From NCBI RefSeq assembly GCF_007641235.1, contig NZ_CP038157.1:744001-808000 (forward strand): a stretch of DNA of 64,000 nucleotides, given 5' to 3'. The translations under genes and the position numbers were made by a program. Each line of letters starts with the position of its first letter. The first letter of the stretch is position 1. Shown piece by piece: positions 25,136 to 34,002 of the stretch. Below the pieces are notes generated by a model. It saw nothing but the letters and a program-made list of their open reading frames with translations. It searched no databases and had not been told where the DNA came from. The DNA is from Corynebacterium sanguinis. GTDB taxonomy: Bacteria; Actinomycetota; Actinomycetes; Mycobacteriales; Mycobacteriaceae.

Positions 25136-25489
25136 TTACTCGAGCGGGATGGCCACGGCAATGAGGACCACGGCCGGTGACAGAAGCGCCGCCAGAAGCA
25201 GCCACGCTTCAGGCCGGGCGAAGTTAAGGGTGGTGCCCATCCCGTGTTCCACTAGGACGCGTTCGTCGTCGGGGTTAGCGTAGAACATGCCCCAGCGCAG
25301 GTGCCCGTCGAGCTCGCCGGGTCCGGCCGCGGCCGCTATGCGGCGCTGCGCCACCCGCATCCGGGCAACAAACCAGATGAGCAAGAGGACGAGCGCGGAG
25401 ATGACGATCAGCGTCGACGAGCCCCCGCCGAGAAACCCGAGCAAACTGGCGGTGATGCCGCCGAGGGAGACGACCGTGATTCCGGCCAT
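25136..25489 (-). CDS. membrane protein with a DUF5808-type motif
   Basis: A 117-residue protein with one membrane segment near residues 22-42, a basic stretch, then the motif WGMFYANPDDERVLVEHG followed by NFARPEAW, the signature of DUF5808, and a last hydrophobic segment. In larger actinobacterial proteins this module follows a multi-spanning membrane domain, so this gene and the 90-residue gene before it may be separate parts of such a complex. It starts three bases after that gene's stop. Confidence 0.7.
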   Translation of the reverse strand: MAGITVVSLGGITASLLGFLGGGSSTLIVISALVLLLIWFVARMRVAQRRIAAAAGPGELDGHLRWGMFYANPDDERVLVEHGMGTTLNFARPEAWLLLAALLSPAVVLIAVAIPLE

Positions 25490-25492
25490 CAG

Positions 25493-25765
25493 CTAAGCGA
25501 TCAGCGGCATCATCTCGTTCGCGGTCGCGCGGGCGTGGTCGTCTCCGTGTTCCGCTTGGCTGTGGGTGGCGTAGAGCACCAAGGGCGTGAGCAGACCGAG
25601 CGGTACCGCACCGATTGCGAGCATGCCGAACACCGCTCCGGGAGTCTTGGAGGTGAAAGCGTCGGGCGCACCGGCGACGAGCAACGCAGCGTAGAGGGCA
25701 ACCGTGCTGTAGAGAATGATTGGCGAAGCCGCTGGCACGGGATTGAGTTCGATGTCTCTGCACAC
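25493..25765 (-). CDS. 90-residue two-span membrane protein
   Basis: Starts at GTG 25765, 13 bases after AGGA and 14 bases after the TetR stop. It has two hydrophobic segments (residues about 13-30 and 43-63) and an acidic, histidine-containing tail (HSQAEHGDDHARA). I do not recognise a family. The spacing to the DUF5808 gene (three bases) and the TetR gene indicates one transcript. A much longer open frame through this region is not real. Confidence 0.6.
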   Translation of the reverse strand: MCRDIELNPVPAASPIILYSTVALYAALLVAGAPDAFTSKTPGAVFGMLAIGAVPLGLLTPLVLYATHSQAEHGDDHARATANEMMPLIA

Positions 25766-25779
25766 TGTGAAAATCCTAA

Positions 25780-26319
25780 TTAGTGGTGGGACGCTATGTA
25801 CGAATCGACCACTATTTGGGCTTGAGTGGCGCTGAGGTCGCCGGTGAGGACGCGTTGGACGAGGCCGTCGGCAAGCGCAATGAGTGCCCTCGCGCGAGTA
25901 CCAGCATCGCTGAATCCCGCCTGAGCCATCAGCCGAGCTACCTCGGCTTCCTGACCGCGCTTTGCGTCGGTGATGATGGCGCTGATGGTGGGCTCCACTA
26001 AACCGTAGGCAACGAACGCACTCCAAATAGCTGCGCCACGGCGCGCATTGTCATCGCGCGGAATAACGTGTCCGATGGCGTACTCGAGCTGCTCGCAGGC
26101 GGTTCCGGCCTGCTCGTTATAGCGATGCTCGGCGGCTGCGACGAGTGCTCGGCACGTCTCCACGAGCAACTCGTCTTTGCTGCGGAAGTGGTGCTGAACC
26201 CGGCCGAGTGAGACCCCGGCTTCGGCGGCGACGTTGCGCATGGACAGTCCAGAAATTCCCTCCTCCGCAATTGTTTGCAAAACCGCGTAGATGATTTCTG
26301 TGCGGCTGTCGAAAGTCAT
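25780..26319 (-). CDS. TetR-family transcriptional regulator
   Basis: A 179-residue protein with a BetI/PfmR-like architecture: HTH near residues 8-50 (TEIIYAVLQTIAEEG; SLGRVQHHFRSKDELL) and an all-helical C-terminal domain. It leads a four-gene minus-strand operon (TetR, 90-residue membrane protein, DUF5808 protein, methyltransferase) and is divergent from an alpha/beta hydrolase. Two palindromes in the 61-base gap (26335-26371) are its probable operators. Confidence 0.88.
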   Translation of the reverse strand: MTFDSRTEIIYAVLQTIAEEGISGLSMRNVAAEAGVSLGRVQHHFRSKDELLVETCRALVAAAEHRYNEQAGTACEQLEYAIGHVIPRDDNARRGAAIWSAFVAYGLVEPTISAIITDAKRGQEAEVARLMAQAGFSDAGTRARALIALADGLVQRVLTGDLSATQAQIVVDSYIASHH

Positions 26320-26334
26320 GTTGCAAGCATACCA

Positions 26335-26371
26335 ATACGACCGTATCGTTGGCGGCAATACAAACGTATTG
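26335..26371. promoter_or_regulatory. paired TetR-type operators between regulator and hydrolase
   Basis: ATACG-AC-CGTAT (26335-26346) and CAATAC-AAAC-GTATTG (26356-26371) share the half-site ATAC/GTAT. They fill most of the gap between divergent start codons, and the second abuts the hydrolase ribosome site GGAG (26371-26374). This is the classic arrangement for a TetR protein repressing itself and its neighbour. Confidence 0.65.
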
Positions 26372-26380
26372 GAGATCACT

Positions 26381-27373
26381 GTGACACTTCGCTCTGCCCC
26401 TAAAACCCTTGCCCTTCTGCTTGCCCTCCTCGTAGCGCATCGCGTCTTTCTGGCGTGGACCACACCTCCCGACGTCGGCCACTGGCGCTCGAGCACAGGC
26501 CGCGACACCTATACGGATGCGTACGACGCTGCCTTGGCAGTGGGACCCACCCCGTATCGGAGCGTTTACGTGCCCACCCGATTCGGCACGGCACATGTCG
26601 TCGTCTGGGAACCGGATGTCGACCACGGTGAAACGCCAGTTCTTCTCACCCCGGGGCGTGCTTCGGGCGCGCCGATGTGGAACGAGCTGCTCCCCTATAT
26701 CGGAAACGCCCGCACCGTCTACGCCGTCGACGCGATCGGAGATGCCGGGTTATCCGCACAAAGCTCGCCGATCACCTCGAGCACCGACCAAGCGCAATGG
26801 CTGTCGGAGACCCTGGAAGGCTTGGGAGTTGACTCAGCCCACGTCGTGGGACACTCATTCGGCGGGGCAACGAGTGCAGCCCTCGCAGTCGAGCGCCCCG
26901 ACCTCGTAGCCTCCATTGCGTTGATCGAGCCCGCGTTCACCCTCGTCTACCCGCCACCCGCCACATTCTTCTGGGGCACGGTGATCTTGCTCCCTGTGCC
27001 CCAATCACTGAAAGACCGAGCGCTCGCCGAGATCGGAGGCACGACGGCGGAGGAAGTCCGCCAGGACGATCCCGTCTCCACCATGATCGACCTCGGATCT
27101 CGGCACTTTAGCGCCGCCCTCCCTACCCCGAAGCCTCTGAACAGTGCCCAGCTAGAGCGCCTGAGCATGCCCGTCTACGTGGCTATCGCAGACACTGATT
27201 CGCTCGCTGGCGGGGAGGTCGCCGCGGAAAGGGCACGGCAAGCGATTCCCGACGCCATCGTCCACGTCTGGCCAAACACGACTCATTCACTGCCGTTCCA
27301 AGTCCCGCAGGAGCTCAGTGCCGAGCTGGAGTCGTTCTGGGCGGCAGGATCGGGCGGGGCGGTGAGCCGTTAG
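26381..27373 (+). CDS. alpha/beta hydrolase
   Basis: A 330-residue protein with an N-terminal hydrophobic anchor or signal (TLALLLALLVAHRVFLAW) and an alpha/beta-hydrolase fold. The nucleophile elbow is GHSFGG, the oxyanion region is LLTPGRASGAPMW, and the late TTHSLPF supplies the catalytic histidine. The substrate is unknown; esterases of lipids, antibiotics or signal molecules share this layout. It starts at GTG 26381 with GGAG seven bases upstream. It is controlled by the divergent TetR, judging by the operators in the gap. Confidence 0.82.
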   Translation: MTLRSAPKTLALLLALLVAHRVFLAWTTPPDVGHWRSSTGRDTYTDAYDAALAVGPTPYRSVYVPTRFGTAHVVVWEPDVDHGETPVLLTPGRASGAPMWNELLPYIGNARTVYAVDAIGDAGLSAQSSPITSSTDQAQWLSETLEGLGVDSAHVVGHSFGGATSAALAVERPDLVASIALIEPAFTLVYPPPATFFWGTVILLPVPQSLKDRALAEIGGTTAEEVRQDDPVSTMIDLGSRHFSAALPTPKPLNSAQLERLSMPVYVAIADTDSLAGGEVAAERARQAIPDAIVHVWPNTTHSLPFQVPQELSAELESFWAAGSGGAVSR

Positions 27374-27526
27374 CTACTCTGCATCGCGCCAGGGCCAAAG
27401 AGTGGTGCTACCAGGAGCCCGACTCCTCCAGCATCCTCGGAGACGTACCCGCTGCGGTGGGCAACTATACTGCCGAAAACGGAGCGATTCGTGTCAGCCG
27501 TGGTTGTCTACGCGCTGGGACAGTGG

Positions 27527-27982
27527 TTACGCATCGGCAACTTCGTTCACGTCGCGGAGGCGACGCGGACGCGACGTGGCCAGCGCACCGAGCAGCGCCA
27601 CACCCCACAGGACGAACAGCGGATCCCAGAGGAAGGCGTGCCCGATCATTCCAGCGCGGTCGATACCACCCTTCGGGATGTATACCCCCGCGAAGACGGC
27701 GAGCGCAATGACGGTGCTCAGTCCGCCCCACACCACCAGCACGAAACCGCCCACCCAACTCACACCGCGGATAAGCGGGTTGTCCGGAGCGAGCAACGGA
27801 ATCACGGCCGCGAGCGCCTTGATACCCGCGACGATCCACAACACCCAGGTCATCGATTCAAACTGCTCCACCATTGTCTGACCTGCGGTGGCCAACGACC
27901 AGGTTCCCCCAGCCGCCCAGTAAGCACTGAAAGCGGCGTGGGTTAGCCCCGCGATGCAGGCAAGGGCGAAAAGCGCGCGCAC
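27527..27982 (-). CDS. DUF3995-like membrane protein
   Basis: A 151-residue hydrophobic protein with four membrane segments (residues about 1-20, 45-65, 75-100, 115-140). SAYWAAGGTW near the N-terminus and the overall length match DUF3995 proteins, which have no known function. It starts with GTG 27982. Just upstream the IS3 element begins (28012), so its promoter may have been replaced by or moved with the insertion. The 153-base gap to the hydrolase holds nothing I can identify. Confidence 0.7.
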   Translation of the reverse strand: MRALFALACIAGLTHAAFSAYWAAGGTWSLATAGQTMVEQFESMTWVLWIVAGIKALAAVIPLLAPDNPLIRGVSWVGGFVLVVWGGLSTVIALAVFAGVYIPKGGIDRAGMIGHAFLWDPLFVLWGVALLGALATSRPRRLRDVNEVADA

Positions 27983-28080
27983 GATGCCAATCCTAACGGA
28001 ATCTGGCGAAGGGACCTGACCCCTTGTTGGTGGACATAGGCTAGCCCCGGTTGACAGCCGGAGGAGGGTAGTCTCAGTTC

Positions 28081-28386
28081 ATGCCTCGTAAGTCCTATAC
28101 TGAGGAGTTCAAGCGCGACGCGGTCGCGATGTATGAAGACACAGACGGTGTGTCTCTTAATTCGGTTGCTCATGATCTCGGTGTTAACCGTGGCAGTCTC
28201 GCTGCCTGGGTCAAGCGCTATGGCACGGGCAAAAAAGCCCGCGCGATTGATGCTGCAGCTCGAGCCCGGACATCATCGGATTTAGAGCGGATCCGACAAC
28301 TCGAGAAGCAGAACCGGCTTCTTCAAGAAGAGCGAGACATCCTTCGCAAGGCGGCGCAGTATTTTGCGAAAGAGATGGGCTTGTGA
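28081..28386 (+). CDS. IS3-family transposase OrfA
   Basis: A 101-residue DNA-binding subunit: helix-turn-helix (RKSYTEEFKRDAVAMYED; SVAHDLGVNRGSLAAWVKRY) followed by a leucine-rich coiled coil (LERIRQLEKQNRLLQEERDI). Intact. The stop TGA overlaps the GTG start of orfB (GTGA), so orfB could be translated by coupling or by frameshifting. Confidence 0.93.
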   Translation: MPRKSYTEEFKRDAVAMYEDTDGVSLNSVAHDLGVNRGSLAAWVKRYGTGKKARAIDAAARARTSSDLERIRQLEKQNRLLQEERDILRKAAQYFAKEMGL

Positions 28387-28997
28387 TCCGCTTCAAGTTC
28401 ATCCGGGACCATCGCACCGAGTATCCGGTCAAGCGGATGTGCCACGTGCTGAAGGTGCGGCGATCTTCCTATTACAAGTGGAAAAACACACAGGCCGCGC
28501 GCCGCCAGAAGGTTCTTGACGATGCTGTTCTCGGTGCTCGTATCCGCACTGTGTTCCGTGAGGAACACGGACTCTACGGAGCTAAGCGCATCGCCGCGGC
28601 GTTGAACGATCCTGATTCGGGGGCGCATGCGGTGGTCAATCACAAACGCGTTGCACGCATCATGAAGACTATGGGCATCCAGGGGTTCACGAAGAAACGT
28701 CGCGTGCGCACCACCGTGGCAGATGCTGGCCGTGGTGTCTTTCCAGATCTTGTTTGCAGGCAGTTTCATGCCCCGGCGCCGAATCGCGTGCTCGTCGGCG
28801 ACATTACCTACCTGCCGGTATCCGGTGGCGGCAATATGTATCTTGCCACCGTGATCGATTGTTATTCCCGCAGGCTGGTGGGATTTTCTATTGCTGACCA
28901 CATGCGCGTCGATCTGGTTATCGATGCGCTGGACTCAGCACAGCGCGCCCGAGGCAGTCTGAAAGGAGCGATTTTTCATTCAGATCACGGCAGTGTC

Positions 28998-30496
28998 GGC
29001 GGATTCAACTGGTCGTCGCAACACCTTGAGGTGAGAAAGGTGTTCAAGGATGGCGACCAAGGACTGGAGCATGAAGACCAGCGAGGTCCCGGAGGGGATG
29101 CGGCGGCAGTGGCGCGCGGACCGGGCGTTGCGGCCAGCAATGCGCTCTCCGGGCAGACCGCAGCCATCGAGGGCGGTGCAGCGACAATTCTGGCGCCTGA
29201 TCGCGGCCGGGGTCACGACAGCGGAGGCAGCGCTGGCGGTGGGGGTGTCGGTGCCGGTCGGATCACGGTGGTTCCGTCACGCTGGCGGTATGCCACCGCT
29301 GACGTTGACGGAGCCAACTGGTCGTTATCTCAGTTTCGAGGAGCGAGAGGAGATCGCGATCTTGCGTGCTCAGGGACGCGGTGTCCGGTCGATCGCGCGT
29401 ACCCTTGGGCGGGATCCGGGCACGATCAGTCGGGAGTTGCGCCGCAACGCTGCTACCCGCAGCGGGAAGCTGGAGTATCGCGCCACGGTGGCCCAATGGA
29501 AAGCCCAAGAGGCCGCGAAACGACCCAAGACCGCGAAGCTGGTGGCCAACCTGCGGCTTCGCGACTATGTCCAGGACAGACTCTCTGGGAAGGTCACTGG
29601 CCCGGACGGGACGCCGGTGGAAGGGCCGGTCACGCCGACGTGGAAGGGGTTGAACAAGCCTCGTCGGCAAGATCGACGGTGGGCCACCAGTTGGAGCCCG
29701 GAGCAGATCAGTCACCGCTTGAAGCTGGATTTCCCTGATGATGAGTCAATGCGTATCAGTCATGAGGCGATCTACCAGGCGTTGTTCATCGAAGGCCGCG
29801 GCGCGCTGAAGCGTGAGCTGGTGGCTTGCCTGCGAACGGGCAGGGCGTTGCGACAGCCCCGTGAGCGTTCCCGGAACAAACCCGGCGGTCATGTCGGCGC
29901 CGAGGTCGTGATCAGCCAACGCCCCGCAGAAGCCGCTGATCGCGCTGTTCCAGGACACTGGGAAGGTGACCTGGTCATCGGGACCGGCCGCTCTGCGATC
30001 GGGACCTTGGTCGAGCGTCGCAGCCGCGCGACGATCCTGGTCCGCTTGCCCCGCCTCGACGGCTGGGGCGAGCACCCTCCGGTTAAGAACGGCCCCGCGC
30101 TGGGCGGCTACGGTGCAGTCGCGATGAACGCGGCTCTGGCCGCTGCGATCACGACCCTGCCCCAGCAGTTACGCAAGACGATCACCTGGGACCGCGGCAA
30201 GGAACTATCAGGACATGCCGCGTTCACTCTTGAGACTGGCACCAAGGTGTTCTTCGCTGATCCGCACTCCCCGTGGCAACGGCCCACCAACGAGAACACC
30301 AACGGCCTGCTACGTCAGTACTTCCCCAAGGGCACCGACCTGTCCCGCTGGAGCGCAGACGACCTCGAAGCGGTGGCCCACACCCTCAACAACAGACCCC
30401 GCAAGACCCTCGGCTGGAAGACCCCCGCCGAAGTCTTCGGTGAAGCACTACAATCCCTGAAACAGGCCGGTGTTGCAACCACCGGTTGAACCTGCC
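28998..30496 (+). mobile_element. IS30-family insertion sequence (1,499 bp) inside IS3 orfB
   Basis: Terminal inverted repeats of 28 bases with five mismatches lie at 28998-29025 (starting GGCGGATTCAAC) and 30469-30496 (ending GTTGAACCTGCC). The target duplication is GTC at 28995-28997 and 30497-30499. It contains one intact transposase gene. Confidence 0.93.
29050..30489 (+). CDS. IS30-family transposase
   Basis: A 479-residue transposase. An N-terminal HTH lies near residues 90-140 (LSFEEREEIAILRAQGRGVR; ARTLGRDPGTISREL), typical of IS30, then the DDE core with GHWEGDLVIG (first Asp), TWDRGKEL (second Asp) and PWQRPTNENTNGLLRQYFPKG with the catalytic Glu. It appears intact. The stop lies inside the right inverted repeat. 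ATG 29071 is an alternative start. Confidence 0.93.
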   Translation: MATKDWSMKTSEVPEGMRRQWRADRALRPAMRSPGRPQPSRAVQRQFWRLIAAGVTTAEAALAVGVSVPVGSRWFRHAGGMPPLTLTEPTGRYLSFEEREEIAILRAQGRGVRSIARTLGRDPGTISRELRRNAATRSGKLEYRATVAQWKAQEAAKRPKTAKLVANLRLRDYVQDRLSGKVTGPDGTPVEGPVTPTWKGLNKPRRQDRRWATSWSPEQISHRLKLDFPDDESMRISHEAIYQALFIEGRGALKRELVACLRTGRALRQPRERSRNKPGGHVGAEVVISQRPAEAADRAVPGHWEGDLVIGTGRSAIGTLVERRSRATILVRLPRLDGWGEHPPVKNGPALGGYGAVAMNAALAAAITTLPQQLRKTITWDRGKELSGHAAFTLETGTKVFFADPHSPWQRPTNENTNGLLRQYFPKGTDLSRWSADDLEAVAHTLNNRPRKTLGWKTPAEVFGEALQSLKQAGVATTG

Positions 30497-30958
30497 GTCT
30501 ATACCTCGAAGGCATTTAGCTCACGATGCACGATGCTAGGGGTGACCCAATCGATGGCAGCGGTGGGAACCAGCGCAGACAACGCGCTAGCGGAGTCGTT
30601 CAACGCGACATTGAAACGCGAGGTGCTGCAAAACCGGAAATGCTTCGACTCACTGCTGCACGCCAGACGGGACGTCTTCGCGTGGTGTGTGCGCTACAAC
30701 CAGAAGCGCAGACACTCATGGTGCGATTATCTGTCGCCCCTCGAGTTCGAAAACCGCACCTGCGGTAAACTCACCTTGACCGCATAAGTTCAATTCCCTG
30801 TGTCCACTTTCCAGGGGTCGGGCCCGTTTACCTGAGCGGAGGACACATACCTCGAAACGCAATCCAGTGATTAAAGTTTCATCCGCTTCAAGACAAGCCA
30901 GAACTCTCCCCCACAAGTCCCCGCCCACACAATCCACCTCCACCTCCCCCGGAAAACG

Positions 30959-31004
30959 CGAAAAACCGGAGGTCACACCCTCTTTCGAGTTTGTGACCTC
31001 CGGT
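30959..31004 (-). terminator. rho-independent terminator of the tRNA-Leu transcript
   Basis: A 13-base-pair perfect stem ACCGGAGGTCACA / TGTGACCTCCGGT at 30965-30977 and 30992-31004. On the minus strand it is followed by TTTTTCGCG, and it lies 27 bases downstream of the tRNA 3' end. Confidence 0.9.
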
Positions 31005-31030
31005 GCTTGCAGTTCGAGAACCGCACACTG

Positions 31031-31114
31031 TGCCCGGGGGGGGACTTGAACCCCCACGTTCTTGCGAACACTGGCACCTGAAGCCAGCGCGTCTGCCAAT
31101 TCCGCCACCCGGGC
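31031..31114 (-). tRNA. tRNA-Leu (anticodon CAG)
   Basis: An 84-base cloverleaf with acceptor stem GCCCGGG/CCCGGGC, D-arm GGCGGAATTGGCAGACGC, anticodon stem CTGGC/GCCAG with loop TTCAGGT (CAG), the long class II variable arm and T-arm GGGGGTTCAAGTCCCCC. CCA is not encoded. It reads CUG codons. Confidence 0.96.
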
Positions 31115-31299
31115 GGGCGACTGACTTAATATATCACCCGGCCGCAATCAAAATACAAATCCGCAGCTGAACCATTATTTATTCGCTTATCGACGCCCGT
31201 TTCCCACGTTCGCGTCTAGGTTCATGGCGGTCACACATTTATACTGTCCTAGTTATCTCAACGTATTCGCAACCGGAGCTGGAAAGGAGGTGCGGGTAG

Positions 31300-32190
31300 A
31301 TGTCAATTATGGACAGGCTGGCGAAGCTCGATTCGTCGATGCAGCGCGGCCTTGACAATTCGATGGCGGCGCTGTTCGGCGGCAAAGTTGTCCCAGCCGA
31401 GGTTGAGGAACTGCTCAAGCAGGAAACGCAAGACAGCCTGATTATGACGGACCGCGACGAGCTGATTGCGCCGAACGTGTTCGCCGTGGGCGTGTCCAGC
31501 AAGGATTTGGAGAACCTCTCCCAGGACCGGTTGCTGCCCGCACTTTTCGCCGACCAGCTAACCCGCTTCGTTCGTAACCAAGGCTGGCGCTTTGAGGGCC
31601 CCGCCGTGGTGCGCATCGCCGAGGAATCGGGATTGCGCACCGGGCAGCTTCGGGTGTCCTCGTACATTGACCAGCAACCGGACGTGGCAAGCGGCTTCGA
31701 CGCAATCGTGGCCGAGCCCTCGAACACCACTGACCGCGCGAAGCGCACCAGCAACCAGGAGGATGCAATGTCCGAGCCCACCACCGCCACCGGCGAACCC
31801 ACCGTGAGCCTGCTTCTGCAGGACGGTTCCTCGCGCACCTACCTGGTGCGCCAAGGCTCTAACATTCTGGGCCGCTCCAATGACGCTGATTTCCGCCTTC
31901 CGGACACGGGTGTGTCGCGCCAGCACGCGGAGATCACCTGGGACGGCCAGGTTGCCGTCCTGGTTGACCTCGAATCCACCAACGGCACCACCGTCAACGA
32001 CGAGCCCGTGGATAACTGGATGCTTGCCGACGGTGACGTGATCACCGTCGGGCACTCCCACATCGAGGTGCGGATCGTGGAGCCGCGCAGCGAACGCCCC
32101 CTCCACGATGCCGGCCATAACCCCGAAGAGATTGCCCACCCCAGCACTGAGTACTTCCGGGGCCCGCAAACGGATCACCGTCCGCGATAA
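31300..32190 (+). CDS. fhaA: FHA-domain protein FhaA
   Basis: A 296-residue protein with an N-terminal DUF3662 domain (MDRLAKLDSSMQRGLDNSM; VVPAEVEELLKQE) and a C-terminal FHA domain near residues 185-270 with the phosphothreonine-binding GRSNDADFRLPD, SRQHAEI and STNGT. In mycobacteria FhaA binds phosphorylated MviN and links kinase PknB to peptidoglycan precursor export. It is the first gene of the plus-strand kinase/elongation operon. AAAGGAGGT upstream is a near-perfect ribosome site, and a -10-like TATACT lies at 31240-31245. Confidence 0.93.
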   Translation: MSIMDRLAKLDSSMQRGLDNSMAALFGGKVVPAEVEELLKQETQDSLIMTDRDELIAPNVFAVGVSSKDLENLSQDRLLPALFADQLTRFVRNQGWRFEGPAVVRIAEESGLRTGQLRVSSYIDQQPDVASGFDAIVAEPSNTTDRAKRTSNQEDAMSEPTTATGEPTVSLLLQDGSSRTYLVRQGSNILGRSNDADFRLPDTGVSRQHAEITWDGQVAVLVDLESTNGTTVNDEPVDNWMLADGDVITVGHSHIEVRIVEPRSERPLHDAGHNPEEIAHPSTEYFRGPQTDHRPR

Positions 32191-32199
32191 GGAGCGTTC

Positions 32200-32646
32200 A
32201 TGGATTCAGCCATCATTCTCGGCGCACGCTTCGGCCTGCTCATCCTTTTGTGGGTATTCATTCTGTTCGTGCTCTGGGTCGTTCGCAAGGATGTGGTCGC
32301 GGCGGCAGGTGTGCGTCGACAAGCAGTCTCCGCAACCCCCATCAGGCGCGAGAAAGCACGCGAGCTTGTGGTGGTTGAGGGCCCGCTCAAAGGTTCCCAC
32401 ATGGAAATTGCCAGCGTGGAGGACTTAACTCTGGGGCGTGCAAACTCTTCCGACTTCGTGCTCGGCGACGACTTCGCCTCCAGCACGCATGCCCGCCTGT
32501 TCCGCCGCGGCAGCGAGTGGTTCATCGAGGACCTGGACTCGCGCAACGGCACCTTCGTCCAAGGGTTGCGCATCGACCAGCCGGAACGCGTCACCGTGGG
32601 CACTGACATGAAGATGGGGCGCACGACCCTGAGGTTGATGCCATGA
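32200..32646 (+). CDS. fhaB: membrane-anchored FHA-domain protein FhaB
   Basis: A 148-residue protein: one membrane segment at residues 5-29 (GARFGLLILLWVFILFVLWVV) and a cytoplasmic FHA domain (LGRANSSDFVLGDDFASSTHARL; DLDSRNGTFV). Homologues (FhaB/FipA in mycobacteria) bind phosphorylated partners at sites of division and elongation. Its TGA overlaps the ATG of pstP. Confidence 0.92.
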   Translation: MDSAIILGARFGLLILLWVFILFVLWVVRKDVVAAAGVRRQAVSATPIRREKARELVVVEGPLKGSHMEIASVEDLTLGRANSSDFVLGDDFASSTHARLFRRGSEWFIEDLDSRNGTFVQGLRIDQPERVTVGTDMKMGRTTLRLMP

Positions 32647-34001
32647 CCAACTTGAAGCTGAATTTCGTCGCGGCCTCCGACCGCGGCCTGGTACGCACCA
32701 ACAATGAGGACTCCGCCTACGCGGGCCCTCACCTGCTCGTGCTTGCCGACGGCATGGGCGGCCACGCTGCCGGCGAAGTCGCCTCGCAGCTGATGGTCAG
32801 GCATATGGAGCACCTCGACGCCGATCCCGGTGATGCCGACATGCTCGCCCTCCTCGGCGCGGCAGCCGACGACGCCAACGCCGCCATCGAATCCTCCGTG
32901 GAGGAAAACCCCGAGCAGGACGGCATGGGGACGACCCTGACGGGCCTGATGTTCAACGGCTCCCAACTCGGCCTGATCCACGTCGGCGACTCGCGCGGCT
33001 ACCGACTGCGGGAGGGAACCCTCGCCCAGATCACCGAGGACGACACGTTCGTCCAATCGCTGGTCAACGAGGGCAAGCTCGACGCCAGCGAGGTGTCCTC
33101 CCACCCGCAGAAATCGCTGATTCTCAAGGCCTACACTGGCCGCCCGGTCGAGCCGCACCTCGAGCTTCTCGACGCCCAGCCGGGCGATCGCTACCTGCTG
33201 TGCTCCGACGGCCTGTCCGACCCCGTGACTGCGGAAACCATCGCCACGACGCTCGGCACCGGCACGCCCGAGGTCGCCGCGCAACGGCTCATCGAGCTTG
33301 CGCTGCGCTCCGGCGGGCCGGACAACATCACGGTCGTCATCGGCGAGGTCGTTGACGCGGAAGCCGCCGACGCGCCGGTGCTGCCGCGCAAGGCCGTGCT
33401 CGCCGGCGCGCTGACCCCGGACTTTGAATCGACGCACCCGAACTCGGCGGCGAGCCGCGCCGCCGCATTGATGCGCCCCGCGGACGCCGGCGAGCGCGCC
33501 ACGAGGGCGTCGACAAGCGAAGCCGCCTCCCCCGAGGACACTGAGACCGTCAGCGACGAGGAGGATCACCCCCGCCGCACAGTCTGGCTCTGGATCGTCG
33601 GCGCGCTGGCAATCGCACTCGTAGCGACGCTCGGTTTCGCGTTCTTTATCAGCCGCGACGACGCGACGTACTTCCTCGCCACCAACGAGAACAACGAAAT
33701 TGTCATCGAGAACGGCAGCCGTAACGCCCTGTTCGGCGAGGTCAGGCACACGCCGATCCAGGTCGCCTGCATCAATGCCCGTAACGAGCTGCAAATTTCC
33801 CCGATCGACGACACGCCGCCCGACTGCACGGTCTTTTCCGTAGACGACTTGCCCCCATCGCAACAAGGCGCGATTGAGGGGCTGAGCGAGGGCAGCTACG
33901 ACGACGTCGTCGCCCAGCTCAACAGGCTGGCCGACGAGGCGCTGCCAGCGTGTGTTGACGACAAACCGGAAGCCACCAACGACTGCAGGACGGTGAACTA
34001 A
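32643..34001 (+). CDS. pstP: PP2C-type Ser/Thr protein phosphatase PstP
   Basis: A 452-residue membrane phosphatase that reverses PknA/PknB phosphorylation. The metal-binding motifs are SDRGLVRTNNEDSAY, LLVLADGMGGHAAGEVAS, LCSDGLSD and GGPDNITVVI in residues 1-240. A variable linker (about 245-305) precedes the membrane segment (WLWIVGALAIALVATLGFAF), with an extracellular tail of about 125 residues. It is translationally coupled to fhaB by the ATGA overlap. Confidence 0.94.
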   Translation: MTNLKLNFVAASDRGLVRTNNEDSAYAGPHLLVLADGMGGHAAGEVASQLMVRHMEHLDADPGDADMLALLGAAADDANAAIESSVEENPEQDGMGTTLTGLMFNGSQLGLIHVGDSRGYRLREGTLAQITEDDTFVQSLVNEGKLDASEVSSHPQKSLILKAYTGRPVEPHLELLDAQPGDRYLLCSDGLSDPVTAETIATTLGTGTPEVAAQRLIELALRSGGPDNITVVIGEVVDAEAADAPVLPRKAVLAGALTPDFESTHPNSAASRAAALMRPADAGERATRASTSEAASPEDTETVSDEEDHPRRTVWLWIVGALAIALVATLGFAFFISRDDATYFLATNENNEIVIENGSRNALFGEVRHTPIQVACINARNELQISPIDDTPPDCTVFSVDDLPPSQQGAIEGLSEGSYDDVVAQLNRLADEALPACVDDKPEATNDCRTVN

Positions 34002-34002
34002 C

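Larger units (their letters stand above)
28383..30787 (+). pseudogene. IS3-family transposase OrfB, interrupted by IS30-type element
   Basis: The DDE integrase subunit is in two parts: 28383-28997 (205 codons) and 30500-30787 (95 codons plus stop). Joined after removing 28998-30499 they form one continuous 300-residue frame. The first part holds the first catalytic Asp (GDITYL) and the second (HSDHG). The insertion falls just after HSDHGSV, so the catalytic Glu (NALAESFN) is cut off. The interrupted copy cannot make an active transposase. No other frame damage is visible, so the event looks recent. Confidence 0.92.
28012..30825 (+). mobile_element. IS3-family insertion sequence, split by an IS30-family element
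   Basis: Imperfect 29-base terminal inverted repeats at 28012-28040 and 30797-30825 share the cores GACCCCT and GTGGACA(T/C)AGG. Between them lie orfA, overlapping orfB, and an inserted IS30-type element. Without that insertion and its 3-base target repeat the element would be about 1.31 kb, typical for IS3. I find no clear flanking target duplication, so the outer boundaries may be off by a few bases. Confidence 0.85.

Noticed and set aside
27402..27946. Plus-strand frames of 150-160 codons opposite the DUF3995 gene
   Set aside because: Arg/His/Pro-rich antisense frames without motifs; the minus-strand membrane protein explains the region.
28012..30825. Composite transposon carrying cargo
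   Set aside because: Only one IS3-type element and one IS30-type element, nested, with no passenger gene between paired copies.
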